From positions 136,753 to 162,344 of the forward strand of contig JH153514.1 in NCBI GenBank assembly GCA_000226015.1: a DNA stretch of 25,592 bases, written 5' to 3'. This DNA is from Mnemiopsis leidyi (Eukaryota; Ctenophora; Tentaculata; Lobata; Bolinopsidae). Both the position numbers and the translations under genes were made by a program. Below are positions 19,401-24,205 of this stretch, piece by piece; within the stretch, counting starts at the first letter, position 1, and every line of letters begins with the position of its first letter. A model generated the notes under the pieces. The model was not told the DNA's origin, did not search any database, and was given only the letters and a program-made list of their open reading frames with translations.

Positions 19401-22249
19401 CAAGGTCCATCCACTTCTGTTACCACGACTACTCCTGCAGCTATATGATTGACCTGGAAGAAGAACGTGGACACATGGGGCATCATTCCCGGGCTTTCTC
19501 ATTCACCAGGAACCTTCTCTACATTTTCCCTGTCATACTTCTCATCATTCTGCTTCTCACCTGTGCCCTTCTCTTGGTTCATGCTAAAAGATCGGCTATC
19601 AGGCACCACCAACAGCTCAGGTGGAAGGGTGTTCTGACGGTTGTAATGACTTCTGGAGTTTTCCTCCTGTCAGTAGGACCCTTTTACGTGATCAAGACTA
19701 TCGATATCAATGATAATATCAAACTTGAGAGAGCGGTGGAGTTTCTACAGAACATACACATCACGGCAAACTTTTTCGTCTATTGTTTGACGGTGAAGAG
19801 CTTTAGGAACTTTCTGAAAGAAAGGATGCCAAGGTTTATCCAGATGATGACGCGACCATCACCAAGGAGATATTCTGTTTCCTGCACTACCTTGGCAACA
19901 AGGGCAAACAGTCGTCCGGAACTCTGCCAGTCCTCCTCCAGTCGTCCCTCCTCAACACATGTACGCTATTCTGCCGCGGTTGAGATGTCTGATCTTCGTC
20001 TCTCCTGGATTTGGAATCAGACATGACTTTGATAATTGAAATCCCCGTGTTGTTTGATTGTTTTTGACTTGTTGTAAAGTTTGTCTGATTTTGATGATGC
20101 ATTGAAATTTTTCGTAACCTCATGAATTTTTGGATGATTTTGAAATTTAACGATAATTTAGATTCTGATTATGAAAACCTAAAATTAAAATACGTCAGTC
20201 TGTCTAAGAATTTTGATTTGAATTTTGCTTAATTATCCGTATGCATTAGACTAGTTTTACTGTGTATCACCAAGTTTAATTTCTTTACTGCTATTAAATT
20301 AGTACTAGTAGTTAATATTAACTACTACGATTACAAGCACTTCAGGAATGTTAGCCTTTAAGGAACCAGATTTTTTGAAAAAATCGATGTCGTCTTAAAA
20401 ATAAAATACTGTCTACATACAGGTGTGTACCAGTGTATTGTGGAAAATAAGGAGCAGATGCGACAAGCCACTGCGTACGTTGACGTCGACAAGAGCCCCA
20501 GCTCGTACGATGTCTTCTACGATCAGGAGTATGAAGTCTTTACTGAAGAGAAGAAGGTTAGTTTAGCGTGACACGTTTTTCTGTGCAACGTGATGTCACG
20601 TGTGAGTCGTGTGACCAGTGACACTGACACGCTCTGCTGTCACGCGTGATTTGCTTGTCACCAATGACAACACTATAGTTATACTAATAAATTATTAATG
20701 ACAATCAGTCAATAATCATTATACGATGTTTCTTCCTGCGTGTGAAACTGCTCAAACACTGGTTGTAACATATAACTGTAAGCCCAATAATCAATATTTG
20801 AACAAACTTTCCTTACACTATCTTACTGTGATCAATGAAACGCTACAAGTCCAAACTAGAAGTAGAAGCTAAAGTAGAATGAACGGGCATATAATTATAA
20901 ACATATAAATATAATGACAGATAGACGAGGCGGCGGAACACTGCACCAAGAAGTGGGGACCACGTGGTAACCTCGTGACAATAACGAACAAGAAGGAGAG
21001 CGATCAGGTGTTCCAACTGCTGGTACAAGCGGGTGTGACACGAGCTTGGATCGGACTGACCAGCGAGTCTCCGATCGAACAGACGGGAATTTGGAAGTGG
21101 CAGGCTGGTAGCCATGTCCGGGACGATTTTAGCTACTGGTACTCAGGTACAAGATTTACATGTTTTTCGTAGTTTCGAGTATGAAGATAATTCTATTGAG
21201 GTGTGAAGTAAAACTGCGAATCTAATCATGATCCTTGATCGGATGTTTAAATTTGGAATTACTATTAGTTAATAATATCCCTGATTAACCGAAATTGGGC
21301 CCAAAAATTATTTGCTCTGCAGAAAAGGAATGAATAAAATGATTTATCAATAAAGTAGTCTTTTACACCTCTAAAACAATCTGCTCATTATAACAGTTCA
21401 TCATTCAACTAAGTTTTACAACAATCTGCTCAATATGACAGTTAATCATTAACTAAGTTTCACAACAATCTGCTCAATATGACAGTTCATCATTCAGCTA
21501 AGTTTTACAACAATCTGCTCAATATAACAGTACAACCCCCCAGGAAATCCTGACAACGCTCTAGGAAACGAGTCTTATGCAATAATGGACGTGTCCAGGG
21601 CGGGGCATTGGTTAGACGTTAACAATGAGGGTTCTTACCCCTTCGTTTGTAGCAGATACAGAGCTAAGTGTCCCTCTGTCGCTAAGTTCTTCAACAACTC
21701 TGCAAGTGCGTTGTCGTTTTAATTATGCAAATTTGAAATTAAATTCTTCCCTTGGAATAACTCTAATGAGTTAATTACCAGAATTGTTATCATGCTCAAG
21801 CTATGACCAAGGTATTATTATTTTATCGAAAATAACATGCCAAGTAACCTGTAAAATACCAGGGCCAATATCTGGGCTGGAGACAGAAGGCACAGAATAC
21901 GAGGTCGGTAAAGAAATCACGGTCAAGTGTGTAGAGGTGAGTTGAGAAGACACAACTACTCCTTACAAATTTGATTTTTGATACAATTCACTAGAATTTC
22001 AGATTTCTTAACATATTGAGGACACTTTTTTTAAAATTTGCTTGGCCCTGTAATCAAATCCTTACCTAAATACCCACTTCATCTTCTCAGAAAGAAGAAA
22101 GTAACGTCTCACAGAAGATAGTGTGCCACCCGAGTGGCACGTTTATGCCCTCCTCCATACCATGCCCAGTCAAATCACGTGCACAACACGTGACTACCTC
22201 ACTCTGTCACGTGACAGTCGGACTTTTTCTATTCTTGCTGTATCGGTGA
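1322..22249 (+). CDS. mosaic receptor: signal peptide, Cys-rich/TIL-like, 4 Ig, C-type lectin, sushi
   Basis: Predicted 21-exon gene encoding 823 residues. Exons: 1322-1470, 9566-9620, 9941-10016, 12625-12718, 12881-12993, 13162-13316, 13524-13599, 13773-13888, 14256-14377, 14601-14665, 15022-15149, 15336-15474, 15669-15777, 16008-16169, 17087-17172, 17692-17763, 20423-20556, 20921-21146, 21544-21705, 21863-21936, 22091-22249. Every intron is GT-AG and phases agree at all 20 junctions. Order: signal peptide 1-20; six-Cys segment 37-73; TIL-like module 95-151; Ig domains with Cys pairs 188/244, 306/364, 413/463 and 512/577; C-type lectin-like domain about 598-728; sushi 735-796; hydrophobic tail 804-823. 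It is probably secreted or surface-anchored and may bind glycans or other proteins, as these families do. Two other genes lie in introns 1 and 16. Least certain are exon 1 (8.1-kb intron), the exon 3 donor and the C-terminus. I cannot name an orthologue. Confidence 0.85.
1471..2096. other. intron 1, start; 3' flank of the LBP/BPI gene
   Basis: AT-rich, with no exon seen. On the minus strand it is the 3' flank of the LBP/BPI-like gene, including its likely poly(A) signal near 1977. Confidence 0.5.
1977..1982 (-). terminator. poly(A) signal of the LBP/BPI-like gene
   Basis: TTTATT on the plus strand reads AATAAA on the minus strand, about 115 bp past the stop codon of the LBP/BPI-like gene. 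The position is typical, but the region is AT-rich, so chance occurrence cannot be excluded. Confidence 0.5.
2097..3506 (-). CDS. intronless LBP/BPI-family (TULIP) secreted protein
   Basis: Single-exon gene of 469 residues. It opens with a clear signal peptide (MKVLVLLVAALALSANG) and continues with the double lipid-binding barrel layout of the LBP/BPI/CETP family: an N-terminal half at about 20-220 and a C-terminal half at about 230-469. Cys149 and Cys185 match the single conserved disulfide of the family (Cys135-Cys175 in human BPI), in GMGCHLSVGRPRVDLHLP and NAVCNG. Length is normal for the family. Such proteins bind lipids, in some members bacterial lipopolysaccharide; whether this one is antimicrobial is not visible. 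It lies antisense inside intron 1 of the mosaic receptor gene. Family genes usually have many introns, so a retrocopy or lineage-specific intron loss is likely. The frame is undamaged and the gene has its own TATA box, so it looks functional. Confidence 0.88.
   Translation of the reverse strand: MKVLVLLVAALALSANGVNDETFRGRLNPGGTQAVENMMRDMIRRVNDLIKQHTRLNNMQLGPVHVEGFNVRTLDTSNVNIIMTNNRLGVRVNNGRVHLTAQLAVYINILFGRIRVAGQFDTYGDAINAQLDTGLAVSGGRFRSQGMGCHLSVGRPRVDLHLPIINHLANMILQGLMPHVTNAVCNGVKMYGNGMVNSVFQSLPTNINVLNLFRLEFPVRNFRSWDRHMVAGVGMEVRPVNNQGVSYSGIRRLALPEAEDGHQACVTVSDFVANTASRTFLPVGKSFSVDVGSILKQFFGSIFNDKVFVQGTLTKSPEFLAEPEEFQFSVAASGRILDKDGNVVPGTETAPIEVVVRAPNNEDPMFSNVKVQVKGPINVTMNLNLSSIIDMLLKFVDDAFAGRGQVALQKRARNADIVRVINEMFLGRLFSGLRLAMSTRHGSVIVCLSGNPTSHATNIVYNALRRSFG
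3572..3580 (-). promoter_or_regulatory. TATA box of the LBP/BPI-like gene
   Basis: TATAAATAA on the minus strand, 66-74 bp upstream of the start codon at 3506. A start site about 30 bp downstream would give a 5' UTR of roughly 35-40 bases. The position supports an independent, active promoter for this nested gene. Confidence 0.65.
3581..5586. other. intron 1, middle: no gene seen
   Basis: AT-rich DNA. The only features I support are a short (CA)n run at about 4436-4449 and a local duplication of ACTTTAGTAGTATTATT near 5443-5478. An open frame of 95 codons at 3920-4207 on the minus strand is hydrophobic, AT-driven and unlike any known family, so it is not called. Confidence 0.5.
5587..5973. 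mobile_element. hAT-type MITE with 8-bp target-site duplication
   Basis: A 371-bp element at 5595-5965 begins CAGTGTTGTACGCCGCCG and ends CGGCGGACAACACTG, imperfect terminal inverted repeats of the CAGTG type seen in hAT transposons. It is flanked by CTGAGCAC (5587-5594) and CTGAGCGC (5966-5973), an 8-bp target duplication with one mismatch, the length hAT elements produce. It is rich in CGGCGG near both ends and codes for no transposase, so it is nonautonomous. It sits in intron 1 of the receptor gene. Confidence 0.8.
5974..8185. other. intron 1: AT-rich DNA with simple repeats
   Basis: No gene seen. A low-complexity tract of ATTAATATCA units lies at about 6715-6787, and a looser TAATAGTA tract at about 6962-7020. 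Open frames here are short and AT-driven. Confidence 0.5.
6715..6787. repeat. AT-rich tandem tract (TCAATATTAATATTAATA-like)
   Basis: About four irregular units of roughly 18 bp made of ATTAAT and ATCAAT. Directly visible; no function inferred. Confidence 0.8.
8186..8342. promoter_or_regulatory. promoter-like motif cluster in intron 1
   Basis: Within 157 bp lie a perfect X-box for RFX factors (GTTACCATGGCAAC, 8186-8199), two inverted CCAAT boxes (ATTGG at 8243-8247 and 8274-8278), an E-box (CACGTG, 8290-8295) and a full CRE (TGACGTCA, 8335-8342). Such clustering is typical of a promoter or enhancer. No TATA box or first exon is evident nearby, so it may drive an alternative start of the receptor gene, a noncoding RNA, or act as an enhancer. 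Confidence 0.5.
8346..9565. other. intron 1, end
   Basis: No exon seen before 9566. It contains a short tandem repeat of about 11-12 bp (GATGCACACCT-like) at about 8962-9022 and two CACGTG sites at 9058 and 9076. Confidence 0.5.
8962..9022. repeat. short tandem repeat (TGATGCACACC)n
   Basis: Roughly five degenerate units of 11-12 bp, each containing GCACACC or a close variant. Visible directly. Confidence 0.7.
9566..10016 (+). CDS. exons 2-3: cysteine-rich segment
   Basis: Exon 2 (9566-9620, after TTCACATTTCAG) and exon 3 (9941-10016, after TTTCTTCCAG) encode residues 50-94, with C53, C57 and C73. The pattern CPVDC followed by MPCKEA loosely recalls an LCCL domain (CPxxC, then SxIC-AA), but the spacing is shorter and the domain would be truncated, so this is only a weak suggestion. 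Exon 3 is ended at GGATG|GTACAT because only this donor (phase 1) keeps exon 4 open. The stronger-looking ACAAG|GTTAGC at 10038 leads to a stop unless another exon intervenes. Confidence 0.6.
9621..9940. other. intron 2
   Basis: A 320-bp GT-AG intron (GAG|GTAAAA ... TTTCTTCCAG). Nothing else seen in it. Confidence 0.6.
10498..10621. promoter_or_regulatory. second promoter-like motif cluster (intron 3)
   Basis: An inverted CCAAT box (ATTGG, 10498-10502), CACGTG at 10515, a full CRE (TGACGTCA, 10580-10587), TCACGTGA around 10594 and CACGTG at 10616. The mix resembles the 8186-8342 cluster but lacks an X-box. Promoter or enhancer function is inferred from motif density only. Confidence 0.4.
12352..12412. 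repeat. (GTAATCAAT)n tandem repeat
   Basis: About seven units of 9 bp with minor changes (GTAATCAAC, GTAATCAGT), in intron 3 about 210 bp before exon 4. Confidence 0.85.
12625..12993 (+). CDS. exons 4-5: TIL-like eight-cysteine module
   Basis: Exons 12625-12718 and 12881-12993 encode residues 94-163 with cysteines at 95, 108, 112, 119, 127, 129, 144 and 151. The second half, CACPWDKPILKDIDKGICV ending RDC, closely follows the end of trypsin-inhibitor-like (TIL) domains: C-x-C, about 14 residues, G-x-CV, then C. TIL domains usually have ten cysteines, so one disulfide may be missing. TIL modules occur in serine-protease inhibitors and as structural parts of larger extracellular proteins; no inhibitory function is claimed. 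The junctions (phase 2 in the middle, phase 1 at the end) fit the neighbours exactly. Confidence 0.65.
13162..13888 (+). CDS. exons 6-8: Ig domain 1
   Basis: Exons 13162-13316, 13524-13599 and 13773-13888 encode residues 163-278. Ig hallmarks are plain: strand-B Cys188 (KIRMQC), strand-C Trp200 (YFWYK) and the strand-F motif PSDSGYYHC with Cys244. A sequon NFT lies at 168-170. The last intron cuts the Asp-Ser|Gly-Tyr-Tyr motif in phase 1; the same motif in Ig domain 4 is cut at the equivalent place. Confidence 0.88.
13889..14255. other. intron 8 with a long inverted repeat
   Basis: A 367-bp intron. Arms CACGCTATATCGACATCTAC (13918-13937) and its near-perfect reverse complement (13988-14007, one mismatch in 20) are separated by 50 bp and could fold into a hairpin. 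ATCGACAT recurs several times around them. A small MITE remnant is possible. Confidence 0.65.
14256..15149 (+). CDS. exons 9-11: Ig domain 2
   Basis: Exons 14256-14377, 14601-14665 and 15022-15149 encode residues 279-383. Cys306 (VLPC), Trp319 (split by intron 9, giving VWYKDD) and TGDAGVYTC with Cys364 form a standard Ig set; the last strand reads EVAKVNLQVQ. Donors TTTG|GTAAGT and CCAG|GTACGT are strong; the exon 10 donor CCAG|GTTCGA is weaker but required by phase. Confidence 0.87.
14666..15021. other. intron 10
   Basis: A 356-bp GT-AG intron ending TCTCTCCGTTAG. The minus-strand open frame across it has no recognisable features; nothing else seen. Confidence 0.5.
15336..15777 (+). CDS. 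exons 12-13: Ig domain 3
   Basis: Exons 15336-15474 and 15669-15777 encode residues 384-465. Cys413 (ATFFCAG), Trp425 (PDVSWSKED), LTIADVRPEMSRDFAC and Cys463 fit an I-set-like Ig domain in which the usual Asp-x-Gly-x-Tyr-x-Cys is altered to SRDFAC. The final strands continue into exon 14. Confidence 0.85.
16008..20556 (+). CDS. exons 14-17: Ig domain 4, interrupted by the GPCR-bearing intron
   Basis: Exons 16008-16169, 17087-17172, 17692-17763 and 20423-20556 finish Ig domain 3 and encode Ig domain 4: Cys512 (FTIQCAI), Trp527 (VMYWIKNG), then SDK|GVYQCIVEN with Cys577. The 2659-bp intron 16 falls in phase 1 between Lys572 and Gly573, inside the strand-F motif, and contains the GPCR gene. 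Exon 15 (86 bp) is flanked by a TGCATG cluster and by an array of duplicated 5' splice sites. Skipping it, or using the second donor, would bring an early stop. Exon 17 ends with a tyrosine- and acid-rich linker leading into the lectin domain. Confidence 0.85.
16170..17086. other. intron 14 with TGCATG-rich degenerate repeat
   Basis: A 917-bp intron. A 22-bp sequence (GTTAGCCCTTTAGTTTAGTG plus CG) occurs twice, at 16609-16630 and 16636-16657. From about 16800 to 17052 the DNA is a degenerate repeat of GCATG(A/T)TTGTAA-like units containing nine TGCATG hexamers (16814, 16897, 16917, 16988, 16995, 17007, 17019, 17039, 17046). TGCATG is the binding site of RBFOX splicing factors, and the cluster ends 35 bp before exon 15. 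Confidence 0.75.
17142..17460 (+). repeat. 31-bp tandem array duplicating the exon 15 splice donor
   Basis: Nine copies of ATCGTAAGT or a close variant recur at an exact 31-bp period, with the G of GT at 17173, 17204, 17235, 17266, 17297, 17328, 17359, 17390 and 17421. A tenth, decayed copy (ATCGTTGGT) lies at 17452. The first copy is the real end of exon 15 (GACAATC|GTAAGT), so the unit carries the last exon bases and the donor. All nine keep GTAAGT. Confidence 0.92.
17937..18036. mobile_element. pogo-like MITE with TA target site
   Basis: A 100-bp element beginning CAGTAAAACCTAAATTAACC and ending GGTAAATAGAGGTTTTACCG; the ends are imperfect inverted repeats and each is flanked by TA (17935-17936, 18037-18038). 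CAGTRRAACCT-type ends with a TA duplication are typical of pogo/Tigger elements of the Tc1/mariner superfamily. It is too short to code for a transposase. Confidence 0.7.
18455..18607 (+). pseudogene. open block, possible transposase remnant
   Basis: Fifty open codons without an initiating Met, running from KSPPEAIKAPRF through VGSVVLTVMACGTN to a stop at 18605. The TVMACGTN stretch loosely resembles the TV-AC-NA segment in pogo-type DDE transposases, and a pogo-like MITE lies 420 bp upstream. It breaks off at both ends and has no place in the receptor reading frame. The identity is a guess from a short motif; chance is a real alternative. Confidence 0.25.
18923..20026 (+). CDS. intronless divergent class A GPCR nested in intron 16
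   Basis: Single-exon gene of 367 residues with seven hydrophobic segments at about 19-43, 53-75, 95-120, 136-156, 195-220, 236-258 and 273-292. Rhodopsin-family marks remain: LAVSD in TM2 (Asp65), Cys92 before TM3, IKYPFRA in loop 2, Trp143 in TM4, Pro203 in TM5 and KSFRNFLK after TM7. Several usual switch motifs are altered: the DRY position reads TKL (116-118), CWxP reads SVGP and NPxxY reads NFFVY. Asn24 in NST is a possible N-glycosylation site. The short N-terminus suggests a small-ligand receptor, and the Ser-rich tail (about 318-345) could be phosphorylated. The start has A at -3. It lies on the same strand as its host gene, so it needs its own promoter. Ligand and subfamily are not identifiable. 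Confidence 0.9.
   Translation: MVHTHSYEERIQDPIERYIWVLYNSTVFVSSLIGDSLILLATIKHRAITMPPIVVVIIQHLAVSDLFLALFRVLPSIVSLLTDEWVFGTGLCFFNDHIHWVCNPLVIVLTCALVVTKLLTIKYPFRAETWTKKHGHVICSIIWIIGILNPIHIIRAVFESRSIHFCYHDYSCSYMIDLEEERGHMGHHSRAFSFTRNLLYIFPVILLIILLLTCALLLVHAKRSAIRHHQQLRWKGVLTVVMTSGVFLLSVGPFYVIKTIDINDNIKLERAVEFLQNIHITANFFVYCLTVKSFRNFLKERMPRFIQMMTRPSPRRYSVSCTTLATRANSRPELCQSSSSRPSSTHVRYSAAVEMSDLRLSWIWNQT
20027..20422. other. 3' flank of the GPCR gene, end of intron 16
   Basis: AT-rich. Candidate poly(A) signals are ATTAAA at 20184-20189 and AATAAA at 20400-20405; the latter is only 16 bp before the AG acceptor of receptor exon 17. Nothing else seen. Confidence 0.5.
20557..20920. other. intron 17
   Basis: A 364-bp intron. 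The first 100 bp are rich in GTGACACG/GTCACG words, including CACGTG at 20597. No gene seen. Confidence 0.5.
20921..21705 (+). CDS. exons 18-19: C-type lectin-like domain
   Basis: Exons 20921-21146 and 21544-21705 encode residues 618-746, with the lectin domain at about 598-728. Signature elements are AAEHC (C625), GNLVTITNKKES, AWIGL (660-663), GIWKW, YWYSGNPDN and HWLDV, ending PFVC (C728). NPDN stands where EPN or QPD usually sits, and HWLDV matches the WND calcium-site strand, so some calcium binding is possible. The two inner cysteines of the canonical four are absent (NESYAIMD and VNNEGSYP replace them). The exon 19 donor GCAA|GTGCGT is moderate. Confidence 0.87.
21376..21532. repeat. 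45-bp tandem repeat in intron 18
   Basis: About 3.5 copies of a 44-45 bp unit starting ACAATCTGCTCAATATGACA, at 21376, 21421, 21465 and 21510. The last, partial copy runs to within a few bases of the acceptor of exon 19 (ACCCCCCAG). Confidence 0.88.
21544..22249 (+). CDS. exons 19-21: sushi (CCP) domain and hydrophobic C-terminus
   Basis: The end of exon 19, with exons 21863-21936 and 22091-22249, gives C735, C769, C783 and C796 spaced 34, 14 and 13 residues apart, the normal sushi spacing, with EYEVGKEITVKC and the HPSGTF turn. The usual Trp before the last Cys is replaced by Phe789. The tail (about 804-823: CHVTVGLFLFLLYR, then TGA at 22247) is hydrophobic but short for a membrane helix, and could be a GPI-anchor signal or a short transmembrane segment. 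A donor-like GTGAGG overlaps the stop, so an alternative 3' exon is possible, though I found none. Confidence 0.75.
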
Positions 22250-24205
22250 GGAGATCAGATTTATTGCTAGGGATTTTTGCGCAGGTTTTGCCAGTTAAAT
22301 GTTTACTGAACTTGAAGAAGCTGTCACAATGATGAGTGAAGAGAGTAAACGGTTTTGAGATTTAAGACGTTGTAATAATTACAGTAGTCGTAGAAAACGA
22401 AGCGATGGCTGAGACCATAGGACATTTTAGGATAGTATTTATTTCGTAATTAATTTCGATGAAGCTAAATTGAATTTTATCACATCTTAATTTATTTTTG
22501 TCGATTTATCATTAATAACTGTAACTGTAAGATAAATGTTGAAAGTTATGAGATAACATGTATAACGATCTCTTTTTAATTAACCAGCTCTACTTGATTG
22601 TACTTGTAGCTGCTGGATTTAAAACTAGATCGTTGCTTACTTACCCTGAAGTTTCGAACAGGGAGTATGCATATTCAATTTTGTTGAATATTTCACTCGA
22701 CCTTATCCTACATGAATGAATGGTGGTGAAACTCGATGCGATGGTTGTGGCTGTGCGGCATGCACGGCTAAATATTTCATACTTTAAGTGCAAGGAGTTA
22801 ATTTACTTAAAGTATTATCGTATAATAGCTGTGGACAATATTCTATTTGGGGTAAGTTAATAAGAATGTTCAAATAATTTTGTGTTTTAGAATATTTTAT
22901 TCAAATTCAAAGCTTAAGTTTATTTAAGTTGGTATAACTGAGTCGGACTCTAAATGCATCTACAGATGAATTTGTCTAACTTTGTTGATCAAATTAATGT
23001 TCACTATTCTAATTTGTATTGATATTTGCTACGCTGACCAATGCAAAAATTTATTTCTAGAAGTTAAAAAATTAAAGCCTGGTATCTGAAAACCGGTTCT
23101 CATGAAGATTGATATTGATTGTGTAGTGGTCGTATCAATAATGATTTTATGGTCTACGTTTACAGGTTTACTTTCACAATTTGATGTTTTGAGCGTTTTA
23201 GCAACATAGCAGATGCAGTGATAAAATATTATATTGACGTTTAGTTAACGTAATACGTATATTTATTGGTGGAACGCCAAATAATTTCGTGATTTTCCAT
23301 AGTACAAACTGAAATGTTATTTGTGTTTCTCAATTTCGTAAACGATGTTTAAATAAAAGTTTCTTTTCAATATTTCATTAATTTGTGTTTATTTAAATAA
23401 AATCATTCCAACTACATTTTCAATAGTTTCAATTTTCGTTAATTGAGCTTGAATAAGAATATAAAATTAAAAAGAAAGCACGGGATTAAATAATTGTACT
23501 AAATAAATCTGCGGATACAATGAATCGTGTATTTGTACAACTATATACAATATACATACCTCCTAAATAACATATCGATCAAGGCTAAACTACAAAATAA
23601 TTCATAAAACAAGGTCTGTAAATCAATACGTAACATTTAAAGAAAAAAAAACTCGCGGGACATCAAATGCTAAGTTTTAAGTTGAAAGTTCCCTTCGTCT
23701 CTCCGTGTGATTACACACTACACTTATCAAATAAGCAGAAACTGAACGTTTTTGTTTGTTAAATAAAAATATAAGAAAGCATCCATTTATTGAAAAACTG
23801 CAGTCTCTACAAAAATGTTAAATCAATCTGTGTCCTACTGTTCTGAATTTCCCTATATAATGTTGAGTTTAATCAACAGAAAATTACTTTATCCGAAGCA
23901 GCTTCTCAATCTAGGGAGTGTGCTGAATGCTCATTGGTGGTCACGAGTTAGCTGGTGTCTCCGTTTTCCGTTTGAGCCGCGATCAACTTCTGTAAAATAC
24001 TTTATTTGATTATAGGCGATAAGGCAAAACTCGTACTCAGTGAAATGTAAATTTAAATTGCGTCGGTAACATTTTAAACAAATGAAGCACGAACTATGAA
24101 ATAAGTTAAGATTTAACTTGATGTGTTAGGCAACGCCAATAGAAATCCTAAAATGATAAGTGATGTAAATGGCTCCGCCAATCCTATAAAAGTGAGATAA
24201 CATAT
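22250..24205. other. 3' UTR of the receptor gene and intergenic DNA
   Basis: AT-rich, with no exon or RNA gene seen. Possible plus-strand poly(A) signals for the receptor are AATAAA at 23352-23357 and another near 23395, implying a 3' UTR of about 1.1 kb. A minus-strand AATAAA (TTTATT at 24001-24006) lies about 200 bp beyond the stop of the coiled-coil gene. A 64-codon open frame at 23815-24009 has no recognisable features. Confidence 0.5.
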
